From CAVRIA01 sp963721115 (GTDB lineage: Bacteria > Desulfobacterota > Binatia > HRBIN30 > CADEER01): a stretch of 64,000 nt of DNA. The position numbers were made by a program, and so were the translations under genes. Location: NCBI GenBank assembly GCA_963721115.1, contig CAVRIA010000005.1:62001-126000 (forward strand), written 5' to 3'. Positions 38,382-47,595 of this stretch are shown piece after piece. The notes below the pieces were generated by a model, which was not told the DNA's origin, did no database searches, and saw only the letters and a list, made by a program, of their open reading frames with translations. Positions within the stretch are counted from its first letter, which is position 1; each line of letters starts with the position of its first letter.

Positions 38382-39063
38382 GTCCCAGCTCGTTCAACCG
38401 CGTCTCCAGAGTGCAGCGGCATTCCTCCAGCTGCTCCTCCGCGGCGTGCCGATCGACGTACAGAGGCTGGCCGAACACGATGGCGACCCGGGCGAACGGC
38501 AGCGGGATGATCAGACGGTCCCAGCTGCGAAGATGCGCGGCGCGGCTGGCCGCGAAGGTGACGGGAAAGACGGGAGCACCGGTCGCCCGGGCCAGATGGA
38601 TCACGCCCGGCTTCGCCGCGTAGCGCGGACCGCGCGGGCCGTCCGGCACCACCGCGAGGCTGTAGCCGTTGCGGTACTCGGCGAGCAAGCGCTTGAAGCC
38701 GGCCACGGCGCCGCGCGTCACCGAGCCCCGCACCACGTGGATGCCCCGGCGGGACAGGGCACGGGTGGCAATCTCGCCGTCGCGGTGCAGGCTGACGAGA
38801 ATGCAGACCCGCTGGCCCCTGGCCGCCAACGGCATCATGAGCATCCGGTTGTGCCAGAAGGCGACGATGACCTTCTCCCCGCGCGCCCAGCGCGAGAAGA
38901 GATCCTCCTCGTCCACGAGGCGGACGCGCAGGGTGCGGAACAGGGCGCTCAGGGCCGCGTTGACCACTGGCGGCGCCAGGGGAGCGATCGACCTGAGCAG
39001 CGACTTGTGCCACCTCGGCCAGCGGCGGCGCGGCGCCTCTGCGGCCACTCTCGGCTCGTCCAT
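38353..39063 (-). CDS. Lysophospholipid acyltransferase-like protein (DUF374)
   Basis: 236 residues. VIVAFWHNRMLMMPLAARGQ carries the His of the acyltransferase H-x4-D/N-like site, and GYSLAVVPDGPRGPRYAAKP is the DUF374 signature. An N-terminal hydrophobic helix precedes it. The family is regularly found between msbA and waaA and is thought to acylate lipid A or a related lipid, in place of or beside LpxL. Membrane-associated, facing the cytoplasm. Confidence 0.85.
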   Translation of the reverse strand: MDEPRVAAEAPRRRWPRWHKSLLRSIAPLAPPVVNAALSALFRTLRVRLVDEEDLFSRWARGEKVIVAFWHNRMLMMPLAARGQRVCILVSLHRDGEIATRALSRRGIHVVRGSVTRGAVAGFKRLLAEYRNGYSLAVVPDGPRGPRYAAKPGVIHLARATGAPVFPVTFAASRAAHLRSWDRLIIPLPFARVAIVFGQPLYVDRHAAEEQLEECRCTLETRLNELGRAAESKLAG

Positions 39064-39083
39064 GCGCAGATCCGGGCGCCGTG

Positions 39084-40829
39084 TCAGTTCAGCATCGAGG
39101 ACGGAGCGGCGAACTGCAGATCGTGCAGCTTGCGATACTCCGCGTTGAGGGCGAGCAACTGCTCGTGTGTCCCCTGCTCGACGATCCGCCCCTTCATCAG
39201 CACGACGATGCGGTCGGCGGAGCGGATCGTCGACAGGCGGTGCGCGATCACCAGAGTCGTACGGCCCTCCACCAGGCGTTCCAGCGCCTGCTGGACGAGC
39301 CGCTCCGATTCGTTGTCGAGCGCCGACGTCGCCTCGTCGAGAACGAGGAGAGGGGCGTTCTTCAGCAGCGCCCGGGCGATCGCGATGCGCTGTCTCTGCC
39401 CGCCCGACAGGCGCAGACCGAGCTCGCCGACCATGGTGTCGTAGCCGTCCGGCAGCTCGGTGATGAACTCGTGCGCGTAGGCATCCTGCGCCGCTTGCAC
39501 GATGGCGTCCATGCTCCGATCGATGGCGCCGTACGCGATGTTGTTCTTGACGGTATCGTTGAACAGGAAGGTGTGCTGGGTGACGAGTCCGATCTGGGCG
39601 CGCAGACTCGTGAGGGTCAGCTCGCGGATGTCCGTCCCGTCGATGCGAATGGCACCGCCCTCGACATCGTAGAAACGCAGCACCAGATCGGCCAGCGTAC
39701 TCTTCCCGGCGCCGCTCGGTCCGACCAGGGCGACGACCTCGCCGCGGTGGATCGACAGATCGACGTCGATCAGGACGGGCTCGTGGTCGTAGCGGAACGT
39801 GACCGAGTCGAACTCGATTCCCTGCCGGACGTCCGTCAGCACCCGCGCCCCCGGCCGGTCCACCACGTCCGGTTCGGTATCCAGCACCTCGAACACCCGG
39901 TCGGACGCCGCCAGCCCCTGCTGGATGATGGTGTTCGTCTTGCCGAGTCTCTTGAACGGATCGTAGAGAAGAAAGAGGGCCGTCAGAAAGGCGAGGAAGC
40001 GCCCCTGCGTCCTTCCGCCCGTGATCACGCTGTAGCCGCCGTACCAGACGACACCCGCGATGCCGAAGGCGGCGAGGGTCTCCAGCATCGGCGTGGTGAC
40101 GGCGCGGATGCGCACGACCTTCATGGCGAGGCGGAAGAGGCCCTCGCTCTCCTCGGCGAAGCGCCGCTTCTCGTATTCCTCCATGCCGAAGGCCTTGACC
40201 ACGCGGTTTCCCTGTACCGTCTCCTGCAGCAGCGCCGTCAAGGTGCCGAGCGACGTCTGGCGTTTGCGGGCGAAGCGGCGCAGCTTCTTCGACAGCCGGA
40301 TGATCGGCACCACGGAGGCGGGAAACGCCACGAACGCGATCAGCGACAGCAGCCAGTCGTTCCAGAAGGCGACGACGACCAGCACGATGAGGGACACGCT
40401 GTCCCGCAACAGCGAAGCGACGACGTCGGTCAAGGCGTTGCCGACGACGAACACGTCGTTGGAGACCCGCGACAGAATGGTCCCGGTGGCGTTGCGGTTG
40501 AAGAAGGACAGGGACAGGTGCTGGATGTGATCGTTGGTCCGATTGCGCAGATCGGTGACGATGCGGTTGCCGACATAGTCTCCCAGGTAGTCGCTCCCGT
40601 ACTGCAGCACGCCCCGCACCAGAAAGGTCACGAGCACGGCGGCAGGCAGCAGCTCCAGCATGCGCATGTTCTTGCCGGTGAAGATGTCGTCGAAGATGAA
40701 GCGAACGAGAAACGGCATGACGCCGTTGGTGGCGCTGAACAGCACCATGCAGACCATGGCACCGACGAAGTACGGCCAGAGGTAGGGCCGCAGATAGGCC
40801 AGAAGGCGGCGAGCGTTGACGGGAATCAT
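39084..40829 (-). CDS. msbA: Lipid A export ABC transporter, ATP-binding/permease
   Basis: 581-residue half-transporter that flips lipid A-core across the inner membrane as a homodimer. Six membrane segments occupy residues about 15-310. The nucleotide-binding domain has Walker A (VGPSGAGKSTLADL), Q-loop (VTQHTFLFNDT), signature (LSGGQRQRIAIARA), Walker B (LLVLDEATSALD) and the H-loop (IAHRLST). The start at 40829 overlaps the lpxB stop (ATGA). The frame is open far upstream only because of the frameshift in lpxB. Confidence 0.96.
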   Translation of the reverse strand: MIPVNARRLLAYLRPYLWPYFVGAMVCMVLFSATNGVMPFLVRFIFDDIFTGKNMRMLELLPAAVLVTFLVRGVLQYGSDYLGDYVGNRIVTDLRNRTNDHIQHLSLSFFNRNATGTILSRVSNDVFVVGNALTDVVASLLRDSVSLIVLVVVAFWNDWLLSLIAFVAFPASVVPIIRLSKKLRRFARKRQTSLGTLTALLQETVQGNRVVKAFGMEEYEKRRFAEESEGLFRLAMKVVRIRAVTTPMLETLAAFGIAGVVWYGGYSVITGGRTQGRFLAFLTALFLLYDPFKRLGKTNTIIQQGLAASDRVFEVLDTEPDVVDRPGARVLTDVRQGIEFDSVTFRYDHEPVLIDVDLSIHRGEVVALVGPSGAGKSTLADLVLRFYDVEGGAIRIDGTDIRELTLTSLRAQIGLVTQHTFLFNDTVKNNIAYGAIDRSMDAIVQAAQDAYAHEFITELPDGYDTMVGELGLRLSGGQRQRIAIARALLKNAPLLVLDEATSALDNESERLVQQALERLVEGRTTLVIAHRLSTIRSADRIVVLMKGRIVEQGTHEQLLALNAEYRKLHDLQFAAPSSMLN

Positions 40830-41957
40830 CGCACCAACCCCAGCGCCAGATCCGCGGCGCGCTCCACCGCGCCGGGCTCGCCGAGCCGGGCCCGCAGCGA
40901 GGTCAGGGCGCCGGTCAGCTCGCCGCGGCGCGAGACGACGTCGTGAACGGCCGCCACCATCCGCTCCGCGGTCGCTTGGTCTTGGATGAGCTCGGGAAAG
41001 ACCGAGCGCTGCAGGACGATGTTCGGCATGCCGATCCAGTCCACCTGCACCAATCGGCGCGCCAGCCAATAGGTGAGCGGAGAGACACGATACACGATCA
41101 CCATCGGGCAACCCAACAGCGCAGTCTCGAGGGTGGCGGTGCCGGAGGCCACGATCGCGGCGTCCGCCGCCGCCACCAGGTTGTACGTGTCGTCGGCCAC
41201 CAGCGGCAGCCGAGGCAGCACGCCGTCCAGAGCGGCCCGCACATCCATCGGCTCCAGTCCCGGAGCGAGGGCGATGACCGACTGCCACCCCTCGTCCGCC
41301 AACCGCACGGCCGCGGCACACATCGGCGCCAGCAGCAGGCGCAGCTCCTTCTTGCGGCTGCCGGGAAGCAGAACGAGGGTCGGGCGCTCCGGCTCCAGCC
41401 CGTACCGGTGTCTGGTCTCCTTCGCGCCGCGCGTCGGCCTGCGCGACGTCGAGCAGCGGGTGACCGATGAACTCGGCCGGGTTTTGCCCGTTGCCCGCGT
41501 ACAGCGCCGGCTCGAAGGGGAAGACCAGACCCATCTTGTCGACGCGGCGGCGGATCTTGCGGACTCGACGACGACGCCACGCCCACACCTGGGGACCGAT
41601 GAAGTAGAAGACCCGAATGCCGCGCCGCTTGGCCTGCCGGGCGATCATCAGATTGAACTCGGGATAGTCCACCAGCACGACCAGGTGGGGCCTCTCCTCG
41701 TCGAGGAAGCGGACCAGCCGGCGATACGCCGCGAGCAGACGCCCGATCGTCCCGAACGTCTCGGTAAAGCCCATGGTGGCGACGCTGGCCGTTTCGACCA
41801 GGATCCCCATGCCGGCTGCCCTCAAGTGCGCGCCGCCCACCCCCGAAACCTCGATGTCGGGAACCCGCCGCCGCAGCGCCCGAACCAGAGCCGCGCCGTG
41901 CAGATCGCCGGACGCCTCGCCGGCCACCAGCAGCACGCGCAGCGGCGGCACGCTCAT
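40826..41957 (-). CDS. lpxB: Lipid-A-disaccharide synthase (one apparent +1 frameshift)
   Basis: GT19 enzyme joining two acylated glucosamines. The ATG at 41957 gives MSVPPLRVLLVAGEASGDLH, followed by VSGVGGAHLRAAGM, VVLVDYPEFNL and GPQVWAWRRRRVRKIRRRVD. One extra base near 41422 must be dropped; then LLPGSRKKEL, IVASGTATLETALLGCPMVI and MPNIVLQRSVFPELIQDQAT complete the protein (about 376 residues). Both halves match the family closely. It overlaps the Gfo/Idh gene upstream (ATGA). Confidence 0.93.
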
Positions 41958-42895
41958 CCGGTCTCCAGGGAAGAACGGATTCGCTCCGCCACCTGCAGGG
42001 CCCGCACGGCCGTCGCGCCGTCGACCAGCGGCCGCCGGCGCGTGCGCACCGCGTCGACGAACGCCTCGATCTCGTCGAAGAGGGGATCGGCGTCGGCGAA
42101 GCCGTGCTCCTCGACGTCGATACTCGGCAAGTCGCCGGCTTGCGCCGGCAGGCGCCGGCAGACACGCACGCGCTTGTCGCCGTAGTCGACAGAGACATAG
42201 GCGTCCGCTTGGAAGAAGCGGATCTTGCGCTCGCGCTTCATCGCCACGCGGCTGGCGGTTACGTTGGCGATCGCACCGTCGGCGAAGCGCAGCCGCGCAT
42301 TGGCGATGTCGACGGTCTCGGACAGCACCGGCACGCCCACGGCCTCGACCCGTTCGACCTCGGAGTGGACGACGCTGAGGATCACGTCGAGATCGTGGAT
42401 CATCAAATCGAGAATGACGTCGACCTCGGTGCCGCGCTCGACGAACGGGGCCAGGCGATGGCACTCGATGAAACGCGGCCGCGTGATGACGCCCGCCAGG
42501 GACCGGATGGCGGGATTGAAGCGCTCCAGGTGTCCGACCTGCAGAATGCGCCCACGCGCTTCCGCCAGCGCGACCAACGCCTCTCCCTCGGCCGCCGACG
42601 AGGTTATCGGCTTCTCGACCAACACGTCGACGTCGCGCTCGAGCAGGGCCGCAGCGAGGGGGTAGTGAAGCGGCGTCGGAACGGCGAGACTGGCGCAGTC
42701 CACCTTACCGAGCAGCTCGCGATAGTCAGTAAAGGCGCGCGTGTTCAGCCGTCGCGCCACTTCGGCCGCCCGCTCGCCCCTCGTGTCGACCACGCCCACG
42801 AGCCGAACCGAATCGAGGGCCGCGTACTTCTCGGCGTGAAACGCCCCCAGGTAGCCTACCCCGACCACACCGACCCGCAGGCGTTTATCCGACAT
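41954..42895 (-). CDS. Gfo/Idh/MocA oxidoreductase, GnnA-like
   Basis: 313 residues from the ATG at 42895. The Rossmann start VGVVGVGYLGAFHAEKYAAL, the DVLVEKPITSSAAEGEALVA motif (catalytic Lys-Pro region) and VILDLMIHDLDVILSVV are standard for the family. Embedded between lpxI and lpxB with overlaps at both ends, it matches the position of GnnA, the UDP-GlcNAc 3-dehydrogenase that starts synthesis of diamino-sugar lipid A in some bacteria. GnnB, the partner transaminase, is not in the window. Lipid A with amide-linked chains is possible but not shown. Confidence 0.82.
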   Translation of the reverse strand: MSDKRLRVGVVGVGYLGAFHAEKYAALDSVRLVGVVDTRGERAAEVARRLNTRAFTDYRELLGKVDCASLAVPTPLHYPLAAALLERDVDVLVEKPITSSAAEGEALVALAEARGRILQVGHLERFNPAIRSLAGVITRPRFIECHRLAPFVERGTEVDVILDLMIHDLDVILSVVHSEVERVEAVGVPVLSETVDIANARLRFADGAIANVTASRVAMKRERKIRFFQADAYVSVDYGDKRVRVCRRLPAQAGDLPSIDVEEHGFADADPLFDEIEAFVDAVRTRRRPLVDGATAVRALQVAERIRSSLETG

Positions 42896-43701
42896 CGACC
42901 CGAACTCCGACCACTGCCAGATCTGCGGCTTCGGCCTCGGCCAGGAAGGTCTCGCGCTCGAGCAAGAGCGTCTTCCCGGCTTCCAGCGCAAGAACGCAGA
43001 TGCCGGCGCCACCGGCAGACGGCCACCGTGGCGGGGCCGACCGCCGGAACATCGAAGCGCAGGTCCTGTCCCGGTTTGCTCACCTTGACCGCGACGGCGT
43101 GCCCGCGGCCGAGCGCGCCGCCCCGGCGCAGGGCCTCATTTGTACCTTCCAGCGCTTCAACCGCTAGCACCATGGCCGATTTCACCACCACGGTCTGTCC
43201 GATGTCCCAGCGCCCGATGCCCTTGGCAACCGTGATGCCGTACTCGATGTCGCGCCACTGCGACGGGTCGGGGCGGCACCGGGTGAGCTCGCCCTCGGGG
43301 GCCAGGAGGGAGGGCAACAGGAGAGTGGATTCGACGATCTCGATCCCCTCCCCCTCGAGCTCCGCGGCCACGCCGCGCAGCAGGGTGTCGTCGCTGAAGG
43401 TTTCCAGCCCTGCCAACATGCGCGTTCCGCGCTCGTCCGGCTGGAAGTGCTCCATCAGCGCGGCCTTGTCGATGCCGCCCGCCATCAGGGCCCGCCGAAC
43501 CCCGTGGGCCCGAAAGGCGCGCACGATGGCGTCGAGCTGGCCGACCTTGATCCACGTGACGTGATCCACATGGGCATCGATCTCGGGGTCCGTCTCGCCC
43601 TCGTGCGCCACCGCGACGACGGCGAGGCCCTCGGCCCGCGCCGTTTCGGCGAAGAGGACGGGGAAACGCCCATTCCCGGCAATCAGTCCGATGCGTTCCA
43701 T
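42885..43701 (-). CDS. lpxI: UDP-2,3-diacylglucosamine pyrophosphatase LpxI (one apparent +1 frameshift)
   Basis: DUF1009/LpxI enzyme, the Caulobacter-type alternative to LpxH, producing lipid X. It starts MERIGLIAGNGRFPVLFAET at 43701; LMAGGIDKAALME and DIEYGITVAKGIGRWDIGQT are characteristic. Near 43018 one base must be dropped, after which AGICVLALEAGKTLLLERET and EAADLAVVGVRVDVG complete the C-terminal domain to a TAA at 42885. About 271 residues. The stop lies 11 bases inside the Gfo/Idh start. Confidence 0.9.
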
Positions 43702-43776
43702 GTTCCCGTCAGCCGCCGGCCCGATCCGCGGCGCGCCTGGAGCCTGTGCCCACGAGGCCCGGGAGGGTGCCGCCAG

Positions 43777-44559
43777 CTAGCGGCAAACGCCGCGCTCCGA
43801 CCTCTCGATGAACTGGACGAAGCGTTCCACCTCCGGTACCCCCTGCTGCTCGCGGCGGATACGCGCGACCGCATCCGCCGCCTTGATCTGCGATTGAAAC
43901 ATCACCCGATAGGCTCGCTTGAGTGCGGTCGTGGTCTCGGACGAGAAACCCCTGCGCTTCAGACCGAGGGTATTGAGCCCGTGCAGGCGAGCTCGGTCGC
44001 CGGTCGCATTGCAGAACGGGGGCACGTCCTGGGAGACCATCGAACCCGCACCGACAATAGCCGATTCGCCCACGTTTACAAACTGGTGGATGCCCGTCAG
44101 CGCCCCGAGGACCACCCAGTCCGCTATGGAGACGTGGCCACCGAGCTGGACGCCATTGGCAAGGATGTTCCGATTCCCGATCCGGCAGTCGTGGGCGACG
44201 TGTGCGTAGTTCATCAACAGGTTGTCATCCCCGACGCTGGTGATCATTCCGCCGCCGGCGGTGCCCCGATTGAGGGTGCAAAACTCGCGGATGTGATTGC
44301 GATCGCCGATGACGAGCTCACTGTCCTCGCCCGCGTACTTCAAATCCTGCGGAATCGCGCCGATGGAGGCGAACGCCAAAAAGCGGTTCTCCTCGCCGAT
44401 CGTCGTATGGCCGTCGATGAGGACGTGGGGCCCGATCACGGTGCCCGCTCCGATGCGGACCTTCGCGCCGACGATCGAGTAGGCGCCCACGCTCACGTCC
44501 GGCGCGACCTCGGCCGACTCCGCCACGATCGCGGTCGGGTGAATCAGGACTTCGCCCAC
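43777..44559 (-). CDS. lpxA: UDP-N-acetylglucosamine (or analog) O/N-acyltransferase LpxA
   Basis: 260-residue left-handed beta-helix enzyme for the first acylation of lipid A. Hexapeptide repeats run through residues 5-175. NYAHVAHDCRIGNRNILANG holds the catalytic His, and IGAIPQDLKYAGEDSELVIG is typical. A C-terminal helical bundle follows. It lies 16 bases after skp, with no lpxD or fabZ between, unlike the E. coli order. Next to a GnnA-like gene, its acceptor could be UDP-GlcNAc or its 3-amino analog. Confidence 0.94.
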   Translation of the reverse strand: MGEVLIHPTAIVAESAEVAPDVSVGAYSIVGAKVRIGAGTVIGPHVLIDGHTTIGEENRFLAFASIGAIPQDLKYAGEDSELVIGDRNHIREFCTLNRGTAGGGMITSVGDDNLLMNYAHVAHDCRIGNRNILANGVQLGGHVSIADWVVLGALTGIHQFVNVGESAIVGAGSMVSQDVPPFCNATGDRARLHGLNTLGLKRRGFSSETTTALKRAYRVMFQSQIKAADAVARIRREQQGVPEVERFVQFIERSERGVCR

Positions 44560-44575
44560 GCTGGCTGCCCCTGGG

Positions 44576-45094
44576 TCAGTGTCCCTTCTTCTTGTTGTAC
44601 GCCTCGATGATCTGGTCCGTGAGATCGATCTGGGGCGCCCCGTAGAGGACGCTGCTGTTCGACTGCTCGAGGATGATCGTGTAGCCGCCGCTCTTGCCGA
44701 ACTCCTCGATCACGACCTGCAGCTCCTTGAGGAGCTCCGCCGTCAGCTCGTTGTCCTTCATCTGCAGCTCGCCCTGGGAGTCCTTGTAGCTGCGCTCGAA
44801 ATCTCGCAGCTTGCGCTGGTAGTCGAGCTCCATGTTGCGGCGCTCCTCATCCTTCATGACCGCCGACTTCTTGTCGAGCTGGTCCTTGAGGGTGTCGAGC
44901 TCATCCTTCCTCTTCTTGAGGTCCGTCTGCAGCTTGTCCACCTGCTGCTTGAAGCGCTCCTTCGCCTTCTTGCCGGCGTTCGACTCGTTCAGCGCTCGCT
45001 GCAGGTCGACGTAGCCGATCTTGACCTGCTGGGCACACACCGAGGTCGCCGTCGTCACCGTCAGTGCCAGCGCCACGGCATACCAGAACTTCAT
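44576..45094 (-). CDS. skp: Periplasmic chaperone Skp/OmpH
   Basis: 172 residues with a clear signal peptide (MKFWYAVALALTVTTATSVC, cleavage near AQQ). KIGYVDLQRALNESNAGKKA is the start of the trimeric core. A long charged coiled coil (residues about 45-115; lysine, aspartate and leucine rich) forms the tentacles. The C-terminal strand TIILEQSNSSVLYGAPQIDL closes the core. It carries unfolded outer-membrane proteins to BamA, encoded 28 bases upstream. Confidence 0.92.
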   Translation of the reverse strand: MKFWYAVALALTVTTATSVCAQQVKIGYVDLQRALNESNAGKKAKERFKQQVDKLQTDLKKRKDELDTLKDQLDKKSAVMKDEERRNMELDYQRKLRDFERSYKDSQGELQMKDNELTAELLKELQVVIEEFGKSGGYTIILEQSNSSVLYGAPQIDLTDQIIEAYNKKKGH

Positions 45095-45122
45095 TGAGCT
45101 GCCTCCTCTCTATTCGCTTTGT

Positions 45123-47489
45123 CTACGGTGGTCCACCGAACGAGAACAACACTGTCTGCGTGTCGTCGCCGACTCGTGGATTGAGCGGGAAGCCGATCTC
45201 GATTCGCAGCGGCCCGATGGGTGAAAGCCAGCGCAGCCCGAAGCCGGCCGCGGTGCGCATGCCGCTGAATTGAATCCCGTCGGCCGCCGAGAACGCCTGG
45301 CCGGCGTCGAAGAAGACCACGCCCTTCAGACCGAGCGATTGCACGAGCGGAAAGATGACCTCGTTGTTGAAGATCAGTTGCTCGCTTCCACCGATCACGT
45401 CGTTCCGGACCAATTGGCCGCACAAGTTGTCGCCCAGCGGACATCGATCGTTCGATCCCTTGTTCTGGCTGAACACGGGGACACGGGGGCCCAGCGAGCG
45501 GACACTGTAACCGCGCACCGAGTTGATGCCGCCGGGGAAATAGCGCTCGAACAGCGGCAGATCCCGCTGGCCCCCGTAGCCCAGCCCGTAGCCGAAGGTC
45601 CACCCGGTGGAGAACGTGAACTCTCCGAGCCGCGGGCTCTTCCAGATCGGGTGGTACCAGCGCGTGCGCGACTCGAACTTGACGAACTTGCTGTCGCCCC
45701 CCAGGCCGGCCAGCTCGATCGAGAAGTCCTGCAGCGATCCGTCCGTTGGGTCGAAGGGACTGTTTCGCGTGTCGCGGTAGACGCGCGGCGTGATGCTGCT
45801 GGTCAGGCTCGTCCCCTGCTCGGCGCGAATCACCGAGGCGGCCGTCACGTCGACGTCACTGATATCGGCCTGCTCGATGCGGTAGTCGAGCCCGAAGCGG
45901 GTGTCGACCAGCGAGGCGCCCCACAGTTGGTTCCACCCCAGGGCCGTGAACGGGTACAGTGTCCGGATCGAGCCGCCTGTACCGCCGCGCGTGAACTCGT
46001 CGAAGATCAACTGCCAGTTGTAGGCATCGACGCCGAGGCTGAGATTGGTGTCGAGGAAGTAGGGCTCGGTGAAGCTGAGGCTGATGTTGCGCCGGATGGA
46101 CCCGAAGTCGGCGTTGAACACGAGGCGTTGGCCGCGGCCGAACAGATTGATCTCCGACAGGCGGACGTTGAACAGGAACGACTCGCCGGAGCTGACGCCG
46201 GCCCCCGCCGAGAATGCGCCCGTGCTCCCTTCCTTCACGTCGACGATGACATCGAGCCGATCGTCGCGATCGGCTTTACGGGTGGTGATGTTGACGTCCT
46301 CGAAGAAGCCCAGGCGCTTCAGCCGTTGCTGACTGCGGCGCAGCTTCGAGCCGGAGAAGCGCTTCTGCTCCTGGAGCTCCAGCTCCCGGCGGATCACCTT
46401 GTCCCGGGTCTTGACGTTGCCGCTGATCTCGATCCGGTCGATGTAGACTTCCGGTCCGCGATTGACCTTGTACGTGACGTCGACGGTCCGGCTGTCGGGG
46501 TGGATGTCGGTCTGGGGCGTCACGTTGACGAAGGCGTAGCCGCGATCCCCGTACGCCTCGGTCAGCAGGTTGATGTCCTCGCGCAGCTTGCTCGGCCGAA
46601 AGGTCTCGCCGCCGTCGGCGTGGAGATTCACGTGCTCCATGTCGAGATCCGGCAGGATTTCCCCGGCCATCTCGATCTTGCCGAAGTCGTAGACCTTGCC
46701 CTCGTCGATCTTGAAGGTGACCTGGAGCGCATCCTTCACCCGCTCGATCATCGGGTCGTCGACGCGAACGTCGATGTAGCCATGCTCGTAGTAGTAGGCG
46801 GTGAGTCGCTCGGTATCCGTCTGCAGCACTTCGCGATCGAGATTCCCGGCGCCGGTCAGAAAGGAGAGGAACCAGCTCTCCTTGGTGGCCAGGATCTTCT
46901 TGAGCTGACGATCGCTGAAGGCGCGATTGCCCTCGAACACGATCTTGTCGATGCGGACCGGCTCCTTCTCGTCGACCTTGAAGGTCACCTCGACCTCGTC
47001 TTCGTCGACCGGGGTCGTCTGGTAGTCGATGACCGCGTCGAGATATCCCTTCTTCTCGTACAGCTTCTTCGCTTCCTCGATGCCCTTGCGGGCCTTCTCC
47101 GGATCGAAGATCGTGTTCGGTCGGACGCGCAGTGCTCCCTCGAGCTCCTCCGTGTCGATCTTCTTGTTCCCCTCGACCTTGACATCCTTCACGAAGGGCC
47201 GCTCGGTGACGTGGTACGTCAGGACCCACTCGCCCGCCTGCTGGTCCAGGGAAGCCTTCACATCGCTGAAGAATCCCATCTTGTAGAGGGCGCGGACGTC
47301 GGCGTCGACCGCCTTCTCGCTGAACACGCTTCCCGGCTGCAGGCTCAGACGCACGCGGATCGCCTCTTCCTCGACGCGCTGGTTGCCGGTGACGATCACG
47401 CGATCGAGACGGACCGGCTCCTGCCCCGCCAGGCGCACCGGTTGGAAGGCGAGCCCCGCGACCGCCGCAAGGAACAAGAACGCTCGCAC
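45123..47489 (-). CDS. bamA: Outer membrane protein assembly factor BamA
   Basis: Omp85 insertase. I choose the GTG at 47489 because it gives a signal peptide directly (VRAFLFLAAVAGLAFQPVRL) with GAAGG-like sequence upstream; the frame continues to 47576. Five POTRA domains cover residues about 28-420 (for example VIVTGNQRVEEEAIRVRL and VEGNKKIDTEELEGALRV). The barrel includes the L6 loop motif VRGYSVRSLGPRVP. The last strand reads TQTVLFSFGGPP, so the usual terminal aromatic is followed by GGPP. 788 residues; lolD and lolC lie upstream in the same run. Confidence 0.95.
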   Translation of the reverse strand: MRAFLFLAAVAGLAFQPVRLAGQEPVRLDRVIVTGNQRVEEEAIRVRLSLQPGSVFSEKAVDADVRALYKMGFFSDVKASLDQQAGEWVLTYHVTERPFVKDVKVEGNKKIDTEELEGALRVRPNTIFDPEKARKGIEEAKKLYEKKGYLDAVIDYQTTPVDEDEVEVTFKVDEKEPVRIDKIVFEGNRAFSDRQLKKILATKESWFLSFLTGAGNLDREVLQTDTERLTAYYYEHGYIDVRVDDPMIERVKDALQVTFKIDEGKVYDFGKIEMAGEILPDLDMEHVNLHADGGETFRPSKLREDINLLTEAYGDRGYAFVNVTPQTDIHPDSRTVDVTYKVNRGPEVYIDRIEISGNVKTRDKVIRRELELQEQKRFSGSKLRRSQQRLKRLGFFEDVNITTRKADRDDRLDVIVDVKEGSTGAFSAGAGVSSGESFLFNVRLSEINLFGRGQRLVFNADFGSIRRNISLSFTEPYFLDTNLSLGVDAYNWQLIFDEFTRGGTGGSIRTLYPFTALGWNQLWGASLVDTRFGLDYRIEQADISDVDVTAASVIRAEQGTSLTSSITPRVYRDTRNSPFDPTDGSLQDFSIELAGLGGDSKFVKFESRTRWYHPIWKSPRLGEFTFSTGWTFGYGLGYGGQRDLPLFERYFPGGINSVRGYSVRSLGPRVPVFSQNKGSNDRCPLGDNLCGQLVRNDVIGGSEQLIFNNEVIFPLVQSLGLKGVVFFDAGQAFSAADGIQFSGMRTAAGFGLRWLSPIGPLRIEIGFPLNPRVGDDTQTVLFSFGGPP

Positions 47490-47595
47490 GCCAAGGCCTT
47501 CGTAGGTTGCCAAAATGGAGCGATGCCTACCAGACCCCGGTAGGCGAGTAAACCCCGCGCGTCTCGCCATCCCCACCTCCGCGCCGCCTTTCCGC

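Noticed and set aside
39084..42464. An apparent 1,126-residue LpxB-MsbA fusion frame on the minus strand
   Set aside because: It arises because the extra base in lpxB leaves its N-terminal frame open into msbA, which happens to share that frame. The real lpxB C-terminus is in the neighbouring frame, with its own stop overlapping the msbA start.
45270..47543. Long plus-strand frame opposite bamA (757 codons)
   Set aside because: Exact antisense of BamA with no homology-like motifs; bamA itself is unmistakable.
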